Assembly: GCA_039105265.1 (NCBI GenBank)
Contig: JAPFFF010000012.1
Location: forward strand, 3,224,001-3,288,000
Source of the DNA: Tritrichomonas musculus
Lineage: Eukaryota; Parabasalia; Tritrichomonadida; Tritrichomonadidae
Reading direction: 5' to 3'
Length of the DNA stretch: 64,000 nucleotides
In this document: in pieces, positions 46,915 through 57,311 of the stretch
Position numbering within the stretch: position 1 is the stretch's first letter
How the letters are laid out: the number at the start of each line of letters is the position of its first letter
The notes under the pieces: generated by a model
Told to the model about the DNA's origin: nothing
Databases searched by the model: none
What the model saw: the letters and a program-made list of their open reading frames with translations, nothing else
Program-made: the position numbers and the translations under genes

Positions 46915-48030
46915 TTATAAATGATTGAATGAAATATTTCTCTTTCTTTTAATTTTTTTCTGATTAATATTAATATTTTCATTCTTTAATAGATAATCAA
47001 AAAGAGTTATATAATCATACTTACAAAATGAGAAAAATAAATCAATTTTTTTGAGGGTAATTTCGCTTTCACAAATATTATAAAAATTATAATATTGAAG
47101 ATTTTTGTTGAAAAAAAAATATTCATTATTTGCTTCGTTATTGTAATAATTATCTTTGAAATAATTCAAATAATCTTTTTCGTGGCATTTGATTATTTCA
47201 ATTAAAATACTTTTAATTAATTGTTTTTTAGGTTTTTCTGCCTTTTCTTCAATATAATGAACCAAATCATTGTTATTTCCGTGTATAATATACAAAAACA
47301 AATCAGGTGATATATCGACATTATTTAGATGTAAATATTTGAGTATCTGAATTGATCCAAAAAATGCTGCATATTCAATTAATGTTGGATTGTTATTTAG
47401 TAGAAAAGCATTTGTTTCAAAAATTGAAGCATTTATTGGCATCGAAAGAGAATAGTTTGTTCGATTCACATAAATAATAAAATCATCAATTAAGTCATCT
47501 CTTATTAATTCACAAATATATTGATCATTTTCGCCTATCATTCTATTCTTTTCAAATAATTCAATATCAAATTCTGTCACTTCTTCATTTGAAAATGATT
47601 TGAATTCTGGATAAAAATATTCAAAATATTTTTTTTCTGAATATTCTGAACTGATTATTTGACTATATATAAATTTATCTGGAATTAATATTTTTTCATT
47701 GAAAAGAAATAAAAGTAAACGTTTATTGCTTTTAAATATATTGAAAATACTGTAATTTGAAAAATATTGCTTCATCTCATTTTCGAAAAATTTAAGAATT
47801 TGATCAATTTTATTGAAAAAATTTAATGAACGATGACAATTATCTGCTATTTCACAAATTAAATGAAGTAATAATTTTAATTCATTTTTGTTCTCTGCTA
47901 CTTTTTGAGTTTTGAAATTATTGATCAAATCATTAAAATCAGTTTCATCACAATTGTTATTAAGATATTGAAGAATTAATTCTTCATGGTTTTTCATTTG
48001 TACAAAATAATCTTGGACAAAAGTTTGCAT
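46915..48030 (-). CDS. DUF3447 protein, body exon of locus D
   Basis: 371 residues, ATG at 48030 (MQTFVQDYFVQMKNHEELIL). Family blocks: ICEIADNCHRSLNFFNKIDQ, YFSNYSIFNIFKSNKRLLLF, ENDQYICELIRDDLIDDFII, NPTLIEYAAFFGSIQILKYL, LFLYIIHGNNNDLVHYIEEK and IKCHEKDYLNYF. The last segment, LLKNENININQKKI, matches the end of an ankyrin repeat and the module ends downstream; the remaining residues before the stop are probably spacer. Only 60 nt separate the stop from the first of eight ankyrin modules (46854 downward). No TM or signal peptide. Confidence 0.82.
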   Translation of the reverse strand: MQTFVQDYFVQMKNHEELILQYLNNNCDETDFNDLINNFKTQKVAENKNELKLLLHLICEIADNCHRSLNFFNKIDQILKFFENEMKQYFSNYSIFNIFKSNKRLLLFLFNEKILIPDKFIYSQIISSEYSEKKYFEYFYPEFKSFSNEEVTEFDIELFEKNRMIGENDQYICELIRDDLIDDFIIYVNRTNYSLSMPINASIFETNAFLLNNNPTLIEYAAFFGSIQILKYLHLNNVDISPDLFLYIIHGNNNDLVHYIEEKAEKPKKQLIKSILIEIIKCHEKDYLNYFKDNYYNNEANNEYFFFNKNLQYYNFYNICESEITLKKIDLFFSFCKYDYITLFDYLLKNENININQKKIKRKRNISFNHL

Positions 48031-48376
48031 TGAAATCAGTTACTTTAAAAAAAAAATGAAATTTCTGCCCCCAAATAGAATTTTTTAAGTTCGTTATTTA
48101 TTTGAATAAATTATTTGTTTAAGAAGAAGGTGTTCTCAGAAAAAAAAAATAAATAAATAAAATAAGTCTGTTTTTGAATAAGCAATTAGATTTTCATAGA
48201 GCCGTTTAGGTCAATTTTTGCCCTTTAACATAATAGAGAAACTAAAAGTCTGAACTTTTTATGAAAAATGCATGATTTAAACCGCTACTAGCAAAATTGA
48301 TTATTCATTAAGTTTTTTTAGTTAATATAAATATTAAAAATTAAATTATAAAAATAATAATAATAATTAGTTTAAT
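48031..48376. other. AT-rich gap
   Basis: Nothing recognised between the DUF3447 gene and the flavodoxin gene. Confidence 0.5.
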
Positions 48377-48883
48377 CTAAAGTTCATTCGATTTTTCAGC
48401 ATTTTCTTCCATCTTTAAAGTTTTTAACCAGTCAGTAACTTTTACTCTTAGCGCATCATCACTTAATCTTTCAGCACCACTAAATGCACCTTCACCAACA
48501 ATAGTAGCATTCCTTGCAGCAGCTGCAAATTTTTCAAAGTACGCACCGTAGTATCCACCGCATGTGAGGAATGGAATAACCTTCTTATTTTTGAAATCGA
48601 TATTTTGAAGAAGATTTAATATTGGGCCAGATGGTCTCCACGCCCATGTAGGGCTGCCAACATAAATTAAATCATAATTGTCAACATTTGGTAATTCTTT
48701 GATGTCAGGTATTACATGTGTTATTTGATGGTAGCATCCTTTCAAATAACCACTAACACCTGAATAATCAACAAGACTTGTAACATTAAAAATGTCACCA
48801 CCTACATTTTCTTTGATGATGTTAGCAATTTTAGATGTTGTTCCAGTTCGTGAAAACACAATAATGAGTATTTTTAATAACAT
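48377..48883 (-). CDS. Flavodoxin
   Basis: 168 residues from the ATG at 48883. The FMN phosphate loop is SRTGTTSKIANII; the second loop is YVGSPTWAWRPSGPILNLLQ, with the Trp that stacks on the flavin; the third is FLTCGGYYGAYFEKF. Length and motifs fit the flavodoxin_4 type common in anaerobic bacteria. It is a one- or two-electron carrier, and in anaerobic protists it may serve pyruvate or hydrogen metabolism or NADPH-dependent reductions. The short N-terminus shows no hydrogenosomal presequence, so cytosolic. Probably an old bacterial acquisition (inference). Confidence 0.92.
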   Translation of the reverse strand: MLLKILIIVFSRTGTTSKIANIIKENVGGDIFNVTSLVDYSGVSGYLKGCYHQITHVIPDIKELPNVDNYDLIYVGSPTWAWRPSGPILNLLQNIDFKNKKVIPFLTCGGYYGAYFEKFAAAARNATIVGEGAFSGAERLSDDALRVKVTDWLKTLKMEENAEKSNEL

Positions 48884-49119
48884 TATTTAAAATGTTTGAT
48901 TATTAATTTATTGAATATATTGAATGCTTCTTTCAATATGTATTCAAAAATTTTGTTCGAATTTATTCAAAAATTTAGAAATCCGATACCAAAGTTAAAG
49001 AAGGTAGGCCGGCCAAATAGAATAAAAATAAAATATAAATTTTATTAATTTATGAAACTTTTATAGCAGAAGTAGTATTTATATAAAAAAAAAAATGAAA
49101 ATATAAAATTATATAATAA

Positions 49120-49350
49120 ATCTCATTGGATTTCTATTTGTGCTAATGATGAGTATCGATTAAATGAGTTTTTACCAATTGAATTTTCGGAATGATGTGT
49201 AATAATCAGTGACATTATGAAAATTTATTGTATGCATAATTTTATGTAAAAGTTATAAAAGAAGGAAGCATTATCTATGATAATGATGAGTATTCTATGA
49301 AAGCATTATAAGAAATTGAAGTTATTTCTGCCAAATCTACACCTTTAAAA
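49120..49350 (-). pseudogene. Decayed BspA-like LRR relic
   Basis: The minus strand reads EITSISYNAFIEYSSLS near 49320-49280 and ENSIGKNSFNRYSSLAQIEI near 49190-49130, clear BspA repeat patterns broken by stops. Two or three repeats remain. From 48884 to 49119 nothing is seen. Confidence 0.6.
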
Positions 49351-49412
49351 TAAATATTCAAAAAGTTTATTGAAAAAATTGATTATATTCAAAAAAATAT
49401 TTCAAAATATCT

Positions 49413-50606
49413 ATGGATAATCTACCACTATTTGAAGAATATTTTATTAAAATGAAACAAATTCAAGAAAATATTCTTGGGTTTTTGGACGATAATGATG
49501 AACTAAAAAATAATTACGATAAATTAAAAAAATATTTTAGTAATCCAAAAATTATAGGATGCAAGAATGACTTAAAAATAATTCTTCGTTTAATATCCAA
49601 GATATCTGAAAATCATCATCGAATCAATTGTTTTTACAGCAAAATTAAACAAATTTTGCAAATTTTCCGAGATTTGATATCCAAAAATTTTACAAATCTT
49701 GAAATTTTCAACATTTTCAAAGGAAGCAAGCAAATTATTTTATTTCTTTTGGAAGAAAAAATAATTATTCCTGATAAATCAATCGCATTTTTGATTACAA
49801 ATCAAAGATTTAGAATGAATTTCTATCCACAATATTTTTTCCCTGAATTCAACATTTATTACGATGAATTCTTGATGAAAAGAATGAAATACCAATATTC
49901 AAATATATTGGAAATGATAGAAAATGATCTTGAATTATTTAATCAAAAAAGAAAATGTGGAGAGAATGATGAATTGATTTGTGAATTGATTCGAAATGAT
50001 TCAATTGATGATTTCATTTCATATGTCAATAAAAATGAATTGAAATTAACAATTCAAATCAAAAAGTCAATATTTGAAACAAACTTTTTATTAAACAAAA
50101 ATAGCATAAATTTAATTGAATATACCGCTTTCTTTGGATCAATAAAGATATTTAAATATTTGTTAAAAAATGGCGTCAATTTAACATCGAATATTTGGTT
50201 GTATGCAGTTCATTCAAATAATGCCGAATTGATTCATCTCATTGAAGAAAACGATATTCATCCTGATTTTGATGTATGTAAAAATGTTTTTTGCGAGTCA
50301 ATTAAATGTCATCATATAGATATCGCTTATTATTTATATCAGCAATTTCAAAATGAAACGAATTTATATGTAAATGAAAAAATTCAATTTTATCTTCGTT
50401 ACTATAACTTCATTGAGTTTTCAAATCGATTGAATGAAATATGTATTCAAAATGAAGACCAAAAAAGCAACTTTTGTTATTATTTATGTAAATATGATTA
50501 TTTCTTTCTTTTTGATTTAATGCTTAAAAAGATAAAAATAAATGTAAATTCAGTAGTAGTTATGAAACAAAAATTTTTGTATGTCATTATAAATTGTCAC
50601 ATTTGA
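49413..50606 (+). CDS. DUF3447 protein, body exon of locus C
   Basis: 397 residues, ATG at 49413 (MDNLPLFEEYFIKMKQIQEN). Family blocks: KISENHHRINCFYSKIKQIL, FTNLEIFNIFKGSKQIILFL, GENDELICELIRNDSIDDFI, INLIEYTAFFGSIKIFKYLL, IWLYAVHSNNAELIHLIEEN and IKCHHIDIAYYL. It ends KIKINVNSVVVMKQKFLYVI..., where INVNSVV resembles the end of an ankyrin repeat and the last residues are probably spacer. Six ankyrin modules follow on the same strand from 51010. Together with the copies at 32070 and 46915 this defines a family of body exons with detached ankyrin repeats. Confidence 0.82.
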   Translation: MDNLPLFEEYFIKMKQIQENILGFLDDNDELKNNYDKLKKYFSNPKIIGCKNDLKIILRLISKISENHHRINCFYSKIKQILQIFRDLISKNFTNLEIFNIFKGSKQIILFLLEEKIIIPDKSIAFLITNQRFRMNFYPQYFFPEFNIYYDEFLMKRMKYQYSNILEMIENDLELFNQKRKCGENDELICELIRNDSIDDFISYVNKNELKLTIQIKKSIFETNFLLNKNSINLIEYTAFFGSIKIFKYLLKNGVNLTSNIWLYAVHSNNAELIHLIEENDIHPDFDVCKNVFCESIKCHHIDIAYYLYQQFQNETNLYVNEKIQFYLRYYNFIEFSNRLNEICIQNEDQKSNFCYYLCKYDYFFLFDLMLKKIKINVNSVVVMKQKFLYVIINCHI

Positions 50607-51009
50607 TGAAATTTTGAATTTTTAATAGTTTAATGAAATTCAAAATACAAATTGTTTTTTAATAAAATTTAAATTTGATTTTAAAATAGAGTTTCTAAAC
50701 TTTATTTGGTATGGAATTCATAGCACAGGCTTTGATGGTATTTCAGTTTGCATTTTTCAATGAAATTTTGGCCAAACTTTTAAATAGAATTTTATATATA
50801 ATATGGATGATGTTCAAAAATATTCATTGTTTAAATGATATTCTGAATATCAAAGATTTGAATGAAATTCATCATTATTATTTATAGAATTGATTGAATA
50901 ATTTTTATGTGATTTTCAAAGATGATTATTTTCATAGAATTTTAAATTCTTTTTCTTTAATAAAATTATAACATGAAATTGAATGAAATTGGAATATGAT
51001 TTTAATTAT

Positions 51010-52891
51010 ACATTATTGTATATTGCAATTGAAAAAGGAAGCACTGATATTGCAAAGCTTTTATTAGAAATAAAAGGCATTGATGTTAATATCAAATCAT
51101 TTGTTTATTTTAATATTTTTTAATTATGTTTTTTTTTTTAAATAAGATTCAAGATAAAAAATTTTAAATAAAATTAGAATTGCATTTTTAAATCACATTT
51201 TAAATAGCTTCCTTTAATTATGTTTCATCTTATATTGTAATGAAATTGGCCAAAATAAGTTTTTATCAAATTTCAAATTACATGTTGATATGCTATTTAA
51301 ATTTTAGTATTTTTCATCTCATTTTATTAATATATTTCATTCAATTGATTTTAATCATTTTTATTACGTTTGAAATAGCATTTTTTCATGAAATTTCCAT
51401 TAATATGATGTTTATCAAATTTCAAATGATCTCTTTATTTTAATGTAATTTATAATTATTCTTTTTAATAAAAAAACAGCATTGCACATTGCAGTTGAGG
51501 AAGAAAATGTGGAAATAGTTAAAAAATTATTATCTTTACCAGAAATTGATGATAATTCTAAATTAATTTTAAATTCAAATTCTAATGAAATTAAAAGTCA
51601 CTTATTTTGATTACATTTTCAATCATTGATATTTTTTATGAAATTTTGTTTTTTGTTTTCAATGATGTTATATATTTGATGTATAGATATAATTTATTCA
51701 TCTGTGGTTAAATGACATTTTACAACCAAATTTCAATTTTGTTTGTTAATCAATTATTTTAATAACATTTCAAAATACTTTTTTTATCTGATTTTAAAAA
51801 GATTTCATTTATATAATTTCAATTTTTATTAAATAGAATTTGTGTCATTTGTTTTTTCATCATGTTTAAATGCTTTATTTCCAATTACATTATAACTGAC
51901 ATATGTTTTTATAAAATTTCCAGAAGTTGATTTAGATGAAATTTTTTTTGTTATTGTTTTTATAAAATGGCATTGCATACTGCAGTTGAACGAGAAAATA
52001 TAGAAATTATACGGCTTTTGTTAAGACATGATGAAGTTAATGTCAATGCCAAGTCAGTTTTTATGAATATTCATATAGTTAAATATATTACAATTAAATT
52101 ATATTCGAAATTAAACTTTTTAAGATCATTTTGACCAAAAGTATTTTTATTACATTTCTAATTATTCTGATTCATTCAATTTCAGATAACAACTTTCATG
52201 ATGTTTTTCAATCAATTCTTTAATGGTATTTCAATTTTTATTTCATTAATGTCATTACAGATTCATCTTTTTCATGACATTAATGGAAACTATTTTTTAT
52301 TGCATTTAAACATTATTTCCGTTATGTAATTTTTAGTTTTATTTTTTTGATGAAATTTTTATAAAAATTGAACAAAACACCTTTGCATATAGCAATTGAA
52401 AATAATAATTTTGAAATTGTCAAATTGTTGTTATCGCGAAAAGATATTGATGTAAACTCTAAAATGATTTAAAAATGAATTATTTTCATATCATTTTTAT
52501 TGTTTGAATCATCATAAAATTTAAAATATATAATTCATTTAATCGAATTAAAAAGCAAATATTTTAAAATCATTTCAATTAATTTTTTTATCAAATTAAA
52601 GATTATATTTTATAATGAGATTTGTCAACATCTTTTTAAATGAAGTTTTGAATGAGCTCTTTTTTTGAAGTTTTCAAAGAGATTTTTAAACGATAGCATT
52701 GCATGTTGCAGTTAAAAATGAAAATATTGAAATCATTAAGTCTTTGTTAAATTATGAAAGTATTGATTTAAATTTGATTGATAAACAAATTTTTTTATTA
52801 ATATTTATGATTTATTTAATAATTTTAATGAAGAAAAGCAATAGAATTAGCCCATAATGATAAAATAAAAAGTCTGTTCATGGGAAGATAA
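51010..52891 (+). other. Ankyrin module array of locus C, six modules split by spacers
   Basis: Modules at 51010-51102, 51476-51568, 51967-52059, 52377-52469 and 52693-52785 are each exactly 31 codons: TLLYIAIEKGSTDIAKLLLE, TALHIAVEEENVEIVKKLLS, TPLHIAIENNNFEIVKLLLS and so on. A short terminal one (52835-52891) reads AIELAHNDKIKSLFMGR and ends in a stop. None has an internal stop, but the spacers (50607-51009, then 373, 398, 317, 223 and 49 nt) are full of stops and of AATGAAATT-like words. The module borders again carry AA(A/G)-NNN-(A/G/T)TT at the end and an AAA or similar codon before T(A/P)L at the start. No canonical splice sites are found. Confidence 0.75.
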
Positions 52892-53358
52892 AAAGAAAGA
52901 ATAATTATAATCCTATTAAATATCTAACAATAAATCTTATATTGATAATTGTTTCATATCATTTTTTAAAATAATAAATGATGTCACTATTATTTTCAGT
53001 TAGAACTGTAGGATGTAAACAACCTAGATTTCGTTTGAAATTTTTTTAATTAAAAATATTTTATGATTAAATTATTAAAATTAACATAAAATGATCAAAT
53101 CCATTAAATAACTAAATTCTTTAAGAAAGGTAATATGAAACTTACAGTAATTTATGTCATAAAATTTCTTTGACTTTTTAATTATGGATTTCACGAAATG
53201 CTCCTTGTCTAATGAAAAATGTTAGTATATTAATTAGACTATGAAGATAGATTAATTATGAACAAAAAATCAAAAAGTTCAAATTTAAATATATTAAAAA
53301 AAAAAAAAAAAAATCGCATATAATTTTTTTTAAAGATCAACCAAAAATGACAAACAAA
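52892..53358. other. AT-rich gap
   Basis: An A run at about 53287-53303. No other feature recognised. Confidence 0.5.
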
Positions 53359-55131
53359 TCAAATTTCTTCAAATTTAGAATCATCAATTAAAAATTCATC
53401 TTCGTTTGTATTAATATTTTGAATCTGGTAGCCATGATTTCCGACAATTTCAGGCACAGCCCAATTATTAGTTCTCATCAAGTCAAGAACGAAGTTCATT
53501 TCATTTTTATCCTTAAAATACTTTCTCATTGGAATAATTTTCCAGTCATCATCGATGTACTCAATCCTAAAGCAAATTGCATAATGAGTCTCTCTGAGGT
53601 CAGCGTGAATCATGTTTCTAAAGAGCAAAGTCTCGGTTTCATTCAGCAGATGAGAAATCATAAAGAAGCCGCTTGGACAAGCTTCCTGTAAATCAGAAGA
53701 AGACGAAACCAAATAAACCAAAATTTTATCTTTTCCAATTTTATTCAAATTTACATTCAAAATTGAATTCCATCTGAAATGAATAGGCAAGAATGACGTA
53801 GGAAAGTTTGTTGTAAATTGTGAAATCGGCTTCGATGTCAATTCTTCAATGAGTTCTGGACATCGTTCGCCAGTTGTTTTGTCATAAACAACAAAACTTT
53901 GATTCCAAAAGTCAGTGTAAGACGAGCTGTTTCCACTATAATAAATTTTTGCTCCACCGACGTAAACACGCAACTCACAATCAGACTGAAGATTGAAATC
54001 TTGAAGAGTTTTCGCTAATGAAACAGGTTCTGCATTAGGAAGAACGGTTGTTCTCAAAAAGTGGATTTCTTCATTGTCAGGAATTGACTGCACATTTTGC
54101 ATGATTTTCGAATGGAATTCAATGTCCTGTCGAAGTCGATCTGAATAATCAACGCTTTGTTGAAGTGTTGATTTATCAACAGTGGCCATCGTTGTGCATT
54201 CATTGAACTCAAACGTATTTCGTTTGAATTCATTCGTCTCAAAAAAGAGATAAAAAGGAACAAGGTATTTCATGCTCGCCTGAACATTGACGTCAATTGT
54301 GCGAATTGTTCCGATTTTCTGGCTGCTTTTTGGCCTCATGAAGTTTTTATCGTCAAAGTGAAAATAATCACCTTTCTGCTCAGAAACAAAATTCAATGTA
54401 ACCGTCCCTGAAAATTGAGAGACATTCAAAATAAAGAAGGTGTATTTGCCATTCAATCTCGGTACTGAAAATGAATGCAAAGTAGTCAATCCTGTTGGCC
54501 CAATGAAATAACGAGGTGTGGAACTTTTTCCAATGCTTTCAAAAGGTGTGTCTTTATTCAAATTATAGAAAATTCCATATTGAATGTCACTTTTTTCTTC
54601 TTCAAAATGAAAGGCTTGAAGAAGCTCGATTTCAACAGGACTTTCTTGGTTTTGAAGGGGTGGAGTAAATGTGGGCCATAAATGAATAAAATAATTTGTG
54701 TGGAACGATGGATTAAATTCAATGGGACGATAAATTGTCGGCGTAAATGAAAATGCAAGTGAAAGAAATGCATTCGACGGTGTAAAGGTAGTAATTGGAA
54801 ATTCAAAACGAATACTAATCTCAGGGCCACTTAATATTTGATTTCCTGGAGGTTTTGATAAGAAATCAATAAAATCAATATTCACATTTCCAAGAAAAAC
54901 ATTTTTTGACATAAATCTTGTGCCATAAAGAGAAAAATTAAGTTCAATTAATCTAAATAAATCAGCATCAAATTCAGCGTTCCAGCAGGGCTCTGTTGTT
55001 TTATCTTTACTTTTAAATGAACCATAGAAATATCGATATGATGAAACTGAAAAGCATGATATTAATGTCTTTCTGTGCTGGTTGTTATAAACTGGAATAT
55101 TTTGAGCTTGAAGAACTCTGATATGAATCAT
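53359..55131 (-). CDS. C2-domain protein
   Basis: 590 residues, ATG at 55131. Residues 1 to about 130 have a C2-like beta pattern: MIHIRVLQAQNIPVYNNQHR, CFSVSSYRYFYGSFKSKDKT, TEPCWNAEF, FLGNVNIDFIDFL. Typical C2 domains bind calcium and phospholipid through Asp loops; these Asp residues are sparse here, so calcium binding is uncertain. The remaining 460 residues look like further beta-rich domains (LRVYVGGAKIYYSGNSSSYT, HFRWNSILNVNLNK) that I cannot name. No TM segment. Trichomonads have several such long C2 proteins of unknown function. An open minus-strand frame with good length supports it. Confidence 0.75.
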   Translation of the reverse strand: MIHIRVLQAQNIPVYNNQHRKTLISCFSVSSYRYFYGSFKSKDKTTEPCWNAEFDADLFRLIELNFSLYGTRFMSKNVFLGNVNIDFIDFLSKPPGNQILSGPEISIRFEFPITTFTPSNAFLSLAFSFTPTIYRPIEFNPSFHTNYFIHLWPTFTPPLQNQESPVEIELLQAFHFEEEKSDIQYGIFYNLNKDTPFESIGKSSTPRYFIGPTGLTTLHSFSVPRLNGKYTFFILNVSQFSGTVTLNFVSEQKGDYFHFDDKNFMRPKSSQKIGTIRTIDVNVQASMKYLVPFYLFFETNEFKRNTFEFNECTTMATVDKSTLQQSVDYSDRLRQDIEFHSKIMQNVQSIPDNEEIHFLRTTVLPNAEPVSLAKTLQDFNLQSDCELRVYVGGAKIYYSGNSSSYTDFWNQSFVVYDKTTGERCPELIEELTSKPISQFTTNFPTSFLPIHFRWNSILNVNLNKIGKDKILVYLVSSSSDLQEACPSGFFMISHLLNETETLLFRNMIHADLRETHYAICFRIEYIDDDWKIIPMRKYFKDKNEMNFVLDLMRTNNWAVPEIVGNHGYQIQNINTNEDEFLIDDSKFEEI

Positions 55132-55904
55132 TAAAATGTTAAATAAAATATTGAAATCTTAGTAGAGTATTTTATTAGTTAAATTATTGATTTTATATAA
55201 TTATTTCTATATTTTAAGATATTATCATTTATTATAAATATTAATAATTATTTATTCACTAATAAATTAAAATATTTAATGAGATATACATATATTAAAT
55301 TAAAATTTTCATATAAAATAATTTTATGAAAAAATTTTCAAATTCAATTGGATTATACAATAATTTGTAGATATTAATAAAAGATTATATTTTAATGATT
55401 TCCATTTATTTTTGATAATAAATACGTCTTATGTATTTAAATGAGTATTGTTTCATTCATAAATAGACTTTCATAAATAAAAAAAATACTGAAATCGATT
55501 ATAAATATTAGCATTTAAAAAAATTCCTTAATTAACTATTGATATATGATTTTATTAAAGAAAATAAACTTTTAAGAAAAACAATAATATTATTCTTCAT
55601 AGTTTTTGAAGTAAAAATTTAATTAATTCCATTTTGTTGATGGTTAAGTAAAGCAATGGGATGCAATAAAAAAAAACTAAATGTTTTTTAATAAATTAAT
55701 TTGTTCGAATTTGGAAATAGTAAAAAAATAAACTTTTTTATATTTATGATTAATTGATAAAAATCAATTAAAAAACTAAATACTTGATGTATTGTATTCA
55801 ATTATTTGCATATATATGCATATAACTGTTAACAATTATCATATTTATATCATATTTATTGATTTAACAATTATAATTATTCTATCAGTAGATAGAATAA
55901 TATT
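55132..55904. other. AT-rich gap
   Basis: No ORF, RNA gene or transposon end recognised. Confidence 0.5.
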
Positions 55905-57311
55905 TTAATAAATTATCTTAGATGGACCTTGTGATCTTCTTGATGCAAGAATATGAACGCCCATATTATTTTTAGCTGCAAAAACAGCGTTATTATTTTT
56001 AATGTCAGTTCTAGCTTTAATATTTGGTGGTAGAGGTGGTCGTTTAGGAAGCTTATGCTGAGAATTATTGTCTTTATCTTTATCTTGGTCATCAGGTTCA
56101 TTTGAATTTATAATTGAGCCTAAATCAATATTTGATCTAGAAGTTGTTCTGACCAAGAAACGGTTTTCTTCTACATCCTTCTTCTTTTCATCATCTGTTT
56201 CAATTCCTCTTGTAAGACTTGTATAGCTTAATTGGAATTTTGTATCAGTTCCGCATTGTTTGTCAGGTATATTGCTAATCATTTTTTGAATGTGGAAATC
56301 TTTATCAATTCCTAAGAAACGGTCTACTTTCCTTAGAGACACGAATTTTGGATCTAAATTGGAATCTGGAACGACAACATCCTTCAGGAATGGATGCTCA
56401 AGAGCTTCATCGATTGTAATCCTTTTTGTGTTATCAACAGTAAGTAATCTAGAAATAAGATTTGAGCAATTTTCAGATAAGTATGAAGGAATTGAGTATT
56501 CTCCTCTTTGAATTTGCTTAAATAATTCTTTTTGGTTTCTCTTTGTCCATGGAAGAAGTCCTGTTGTGATTGCATATAAAATAACGCCACATGACCATAC
56601 ATCATTTTTCCTTCCATCGTATGGTTTACCACTAATGCATTCTGGTGATGCGTAGCATGGTGATCCGCATGGAGTCTTTGTTAATCCTTCACTTTTTTCA
56701 TCAAGAAGCTTGGATAATCCGAAATCGGAAATTTTAACATGTCCAAATTGATCAAGAAGTATGTTTTCTGGTTTCATATCACGATGAGCGACATGTAATG
56801 AGTGGATGTATCTAAGTCCAATTAAAATTTGCTTGAAGTAAATTGCTGCTTCATCTTCTGTTAATTTTGATTTACTTATAACAAGGTCAAATAATTCGCC
56901 TTCACTACAAAATTCAAGGAAAATGAAGTAATATTGATCGTTTTTGTGTACATCAATTAATTGAACTACATTTGGATGATGCATAAGTTGATGAACTTTG
57001 ATTTCTTGATCAAGTCTTGTCGTCATTTTCTTTGCTTCAATCTTTGTTCTTGGAATTATTTTACAAGCAACGTAATGTTTGATTTCTTTTGGTTTATTTT
57101 CTTTTTCTTTGCTACTTTTATTATTATCTTTGTTTTCCGCTGTATCGTTTGAAGCATTATCCTTCGATTTCTTATGGTGATGATGAGTTCTTTGTTCTGC
57201 AAGATATACTGATGAAAACGCACCTTCGCCAATTGCTTTGACTAATTTAAATTTACCGATTTTCTTGCCTTCTAAATTGCTTATCTTTTTTTCTGAGTCC
57301 GACGCACTCAT
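55905..57311 (-). CDS. CAMK/AMPK-like Ser/Thr kinase
   Basis: 468 residues from the ATG at 57311, with a TCATTT initiator about 20 nt upstream. The kinase domain spans about residues 16-315: GEGAFSSVYLAE, VACKI, HRDMKPENILLDQ, DFGLSK, TPCGSPCYASPE, DVWSCGVILYAITTGLLPW and HPFL. The order and the TxCGSPxYxxPE loop place it with CAMK-like (SNF1/AMPK/MARK) kinases, which are usually activated by phosphorylation of the Thr in that loop. A His/Lys/Asn-rich insert of about 40 residues (HHHHKKSKDNASND...) sits between the Gly loop and the ATP-binding Lys, an unusual position. The C-tail of about 150 residues is Pro-, Asn- and Asp-rich (KLPKRPPLPPNIK) and has no UBA or KA1 domain that I can see. Confidence 0.92.
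   Translation of the reverse strand: MSASDSEKKISNLEGKKIGKFKLVKAIGEGAFSSVYLAEQRTHHHHKKSKDNASNDTAENKDNNKSSKEKENKPKEIKHYVACKIIPRTKIEAKKMTTRLDQEIKVHQLMHHPNVVQLIDVHKNDQYYFIFLEFCSEGELFDLVISKSKLTEDEAAIYFKQILIGLRYIHSLHVAHRDMKPENILLDQFGHVKISDFGLSKLLDEKSEGLTKTPCGSPCYASPECISGKPYDGRKNDVWSCGVILYAITTGLLPWTKRNQKELFKQIQRGEYSIPSYLSENCSNLISRLLTVDNTKRITIDEALEHPFLKDVVVPDSNLDPKFVSLRKVDRFLGIDKDFHIQKMISNIPDKQCGTDTKFQLSYTSLTRGIETDDEKKKDVEENRFLVRTTSRSNIDLGSIINSNEPDDQDKDKDNNSQHKLPKRPPLPPNIKARTDIKNNNAVFAAKNNMGVHILASRRSQGPSKIIY

Noticed and set aside
44432-52891. Ordinary GT-AG introns between the ankyrin modules
   Set aside because: I looked at the module borders for GT at the 5' side, AG at the 3' side and a CTAAC-like branch motif near the 3' border. 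Isolated cases occur (for example GTCAGT at 52054) but nothing is shared across the borders.
54475-54830. Additional small genes overlapping the C2 protein on both strands
   Set aside because: Short, no motifs, and inside a long well-supported frame.
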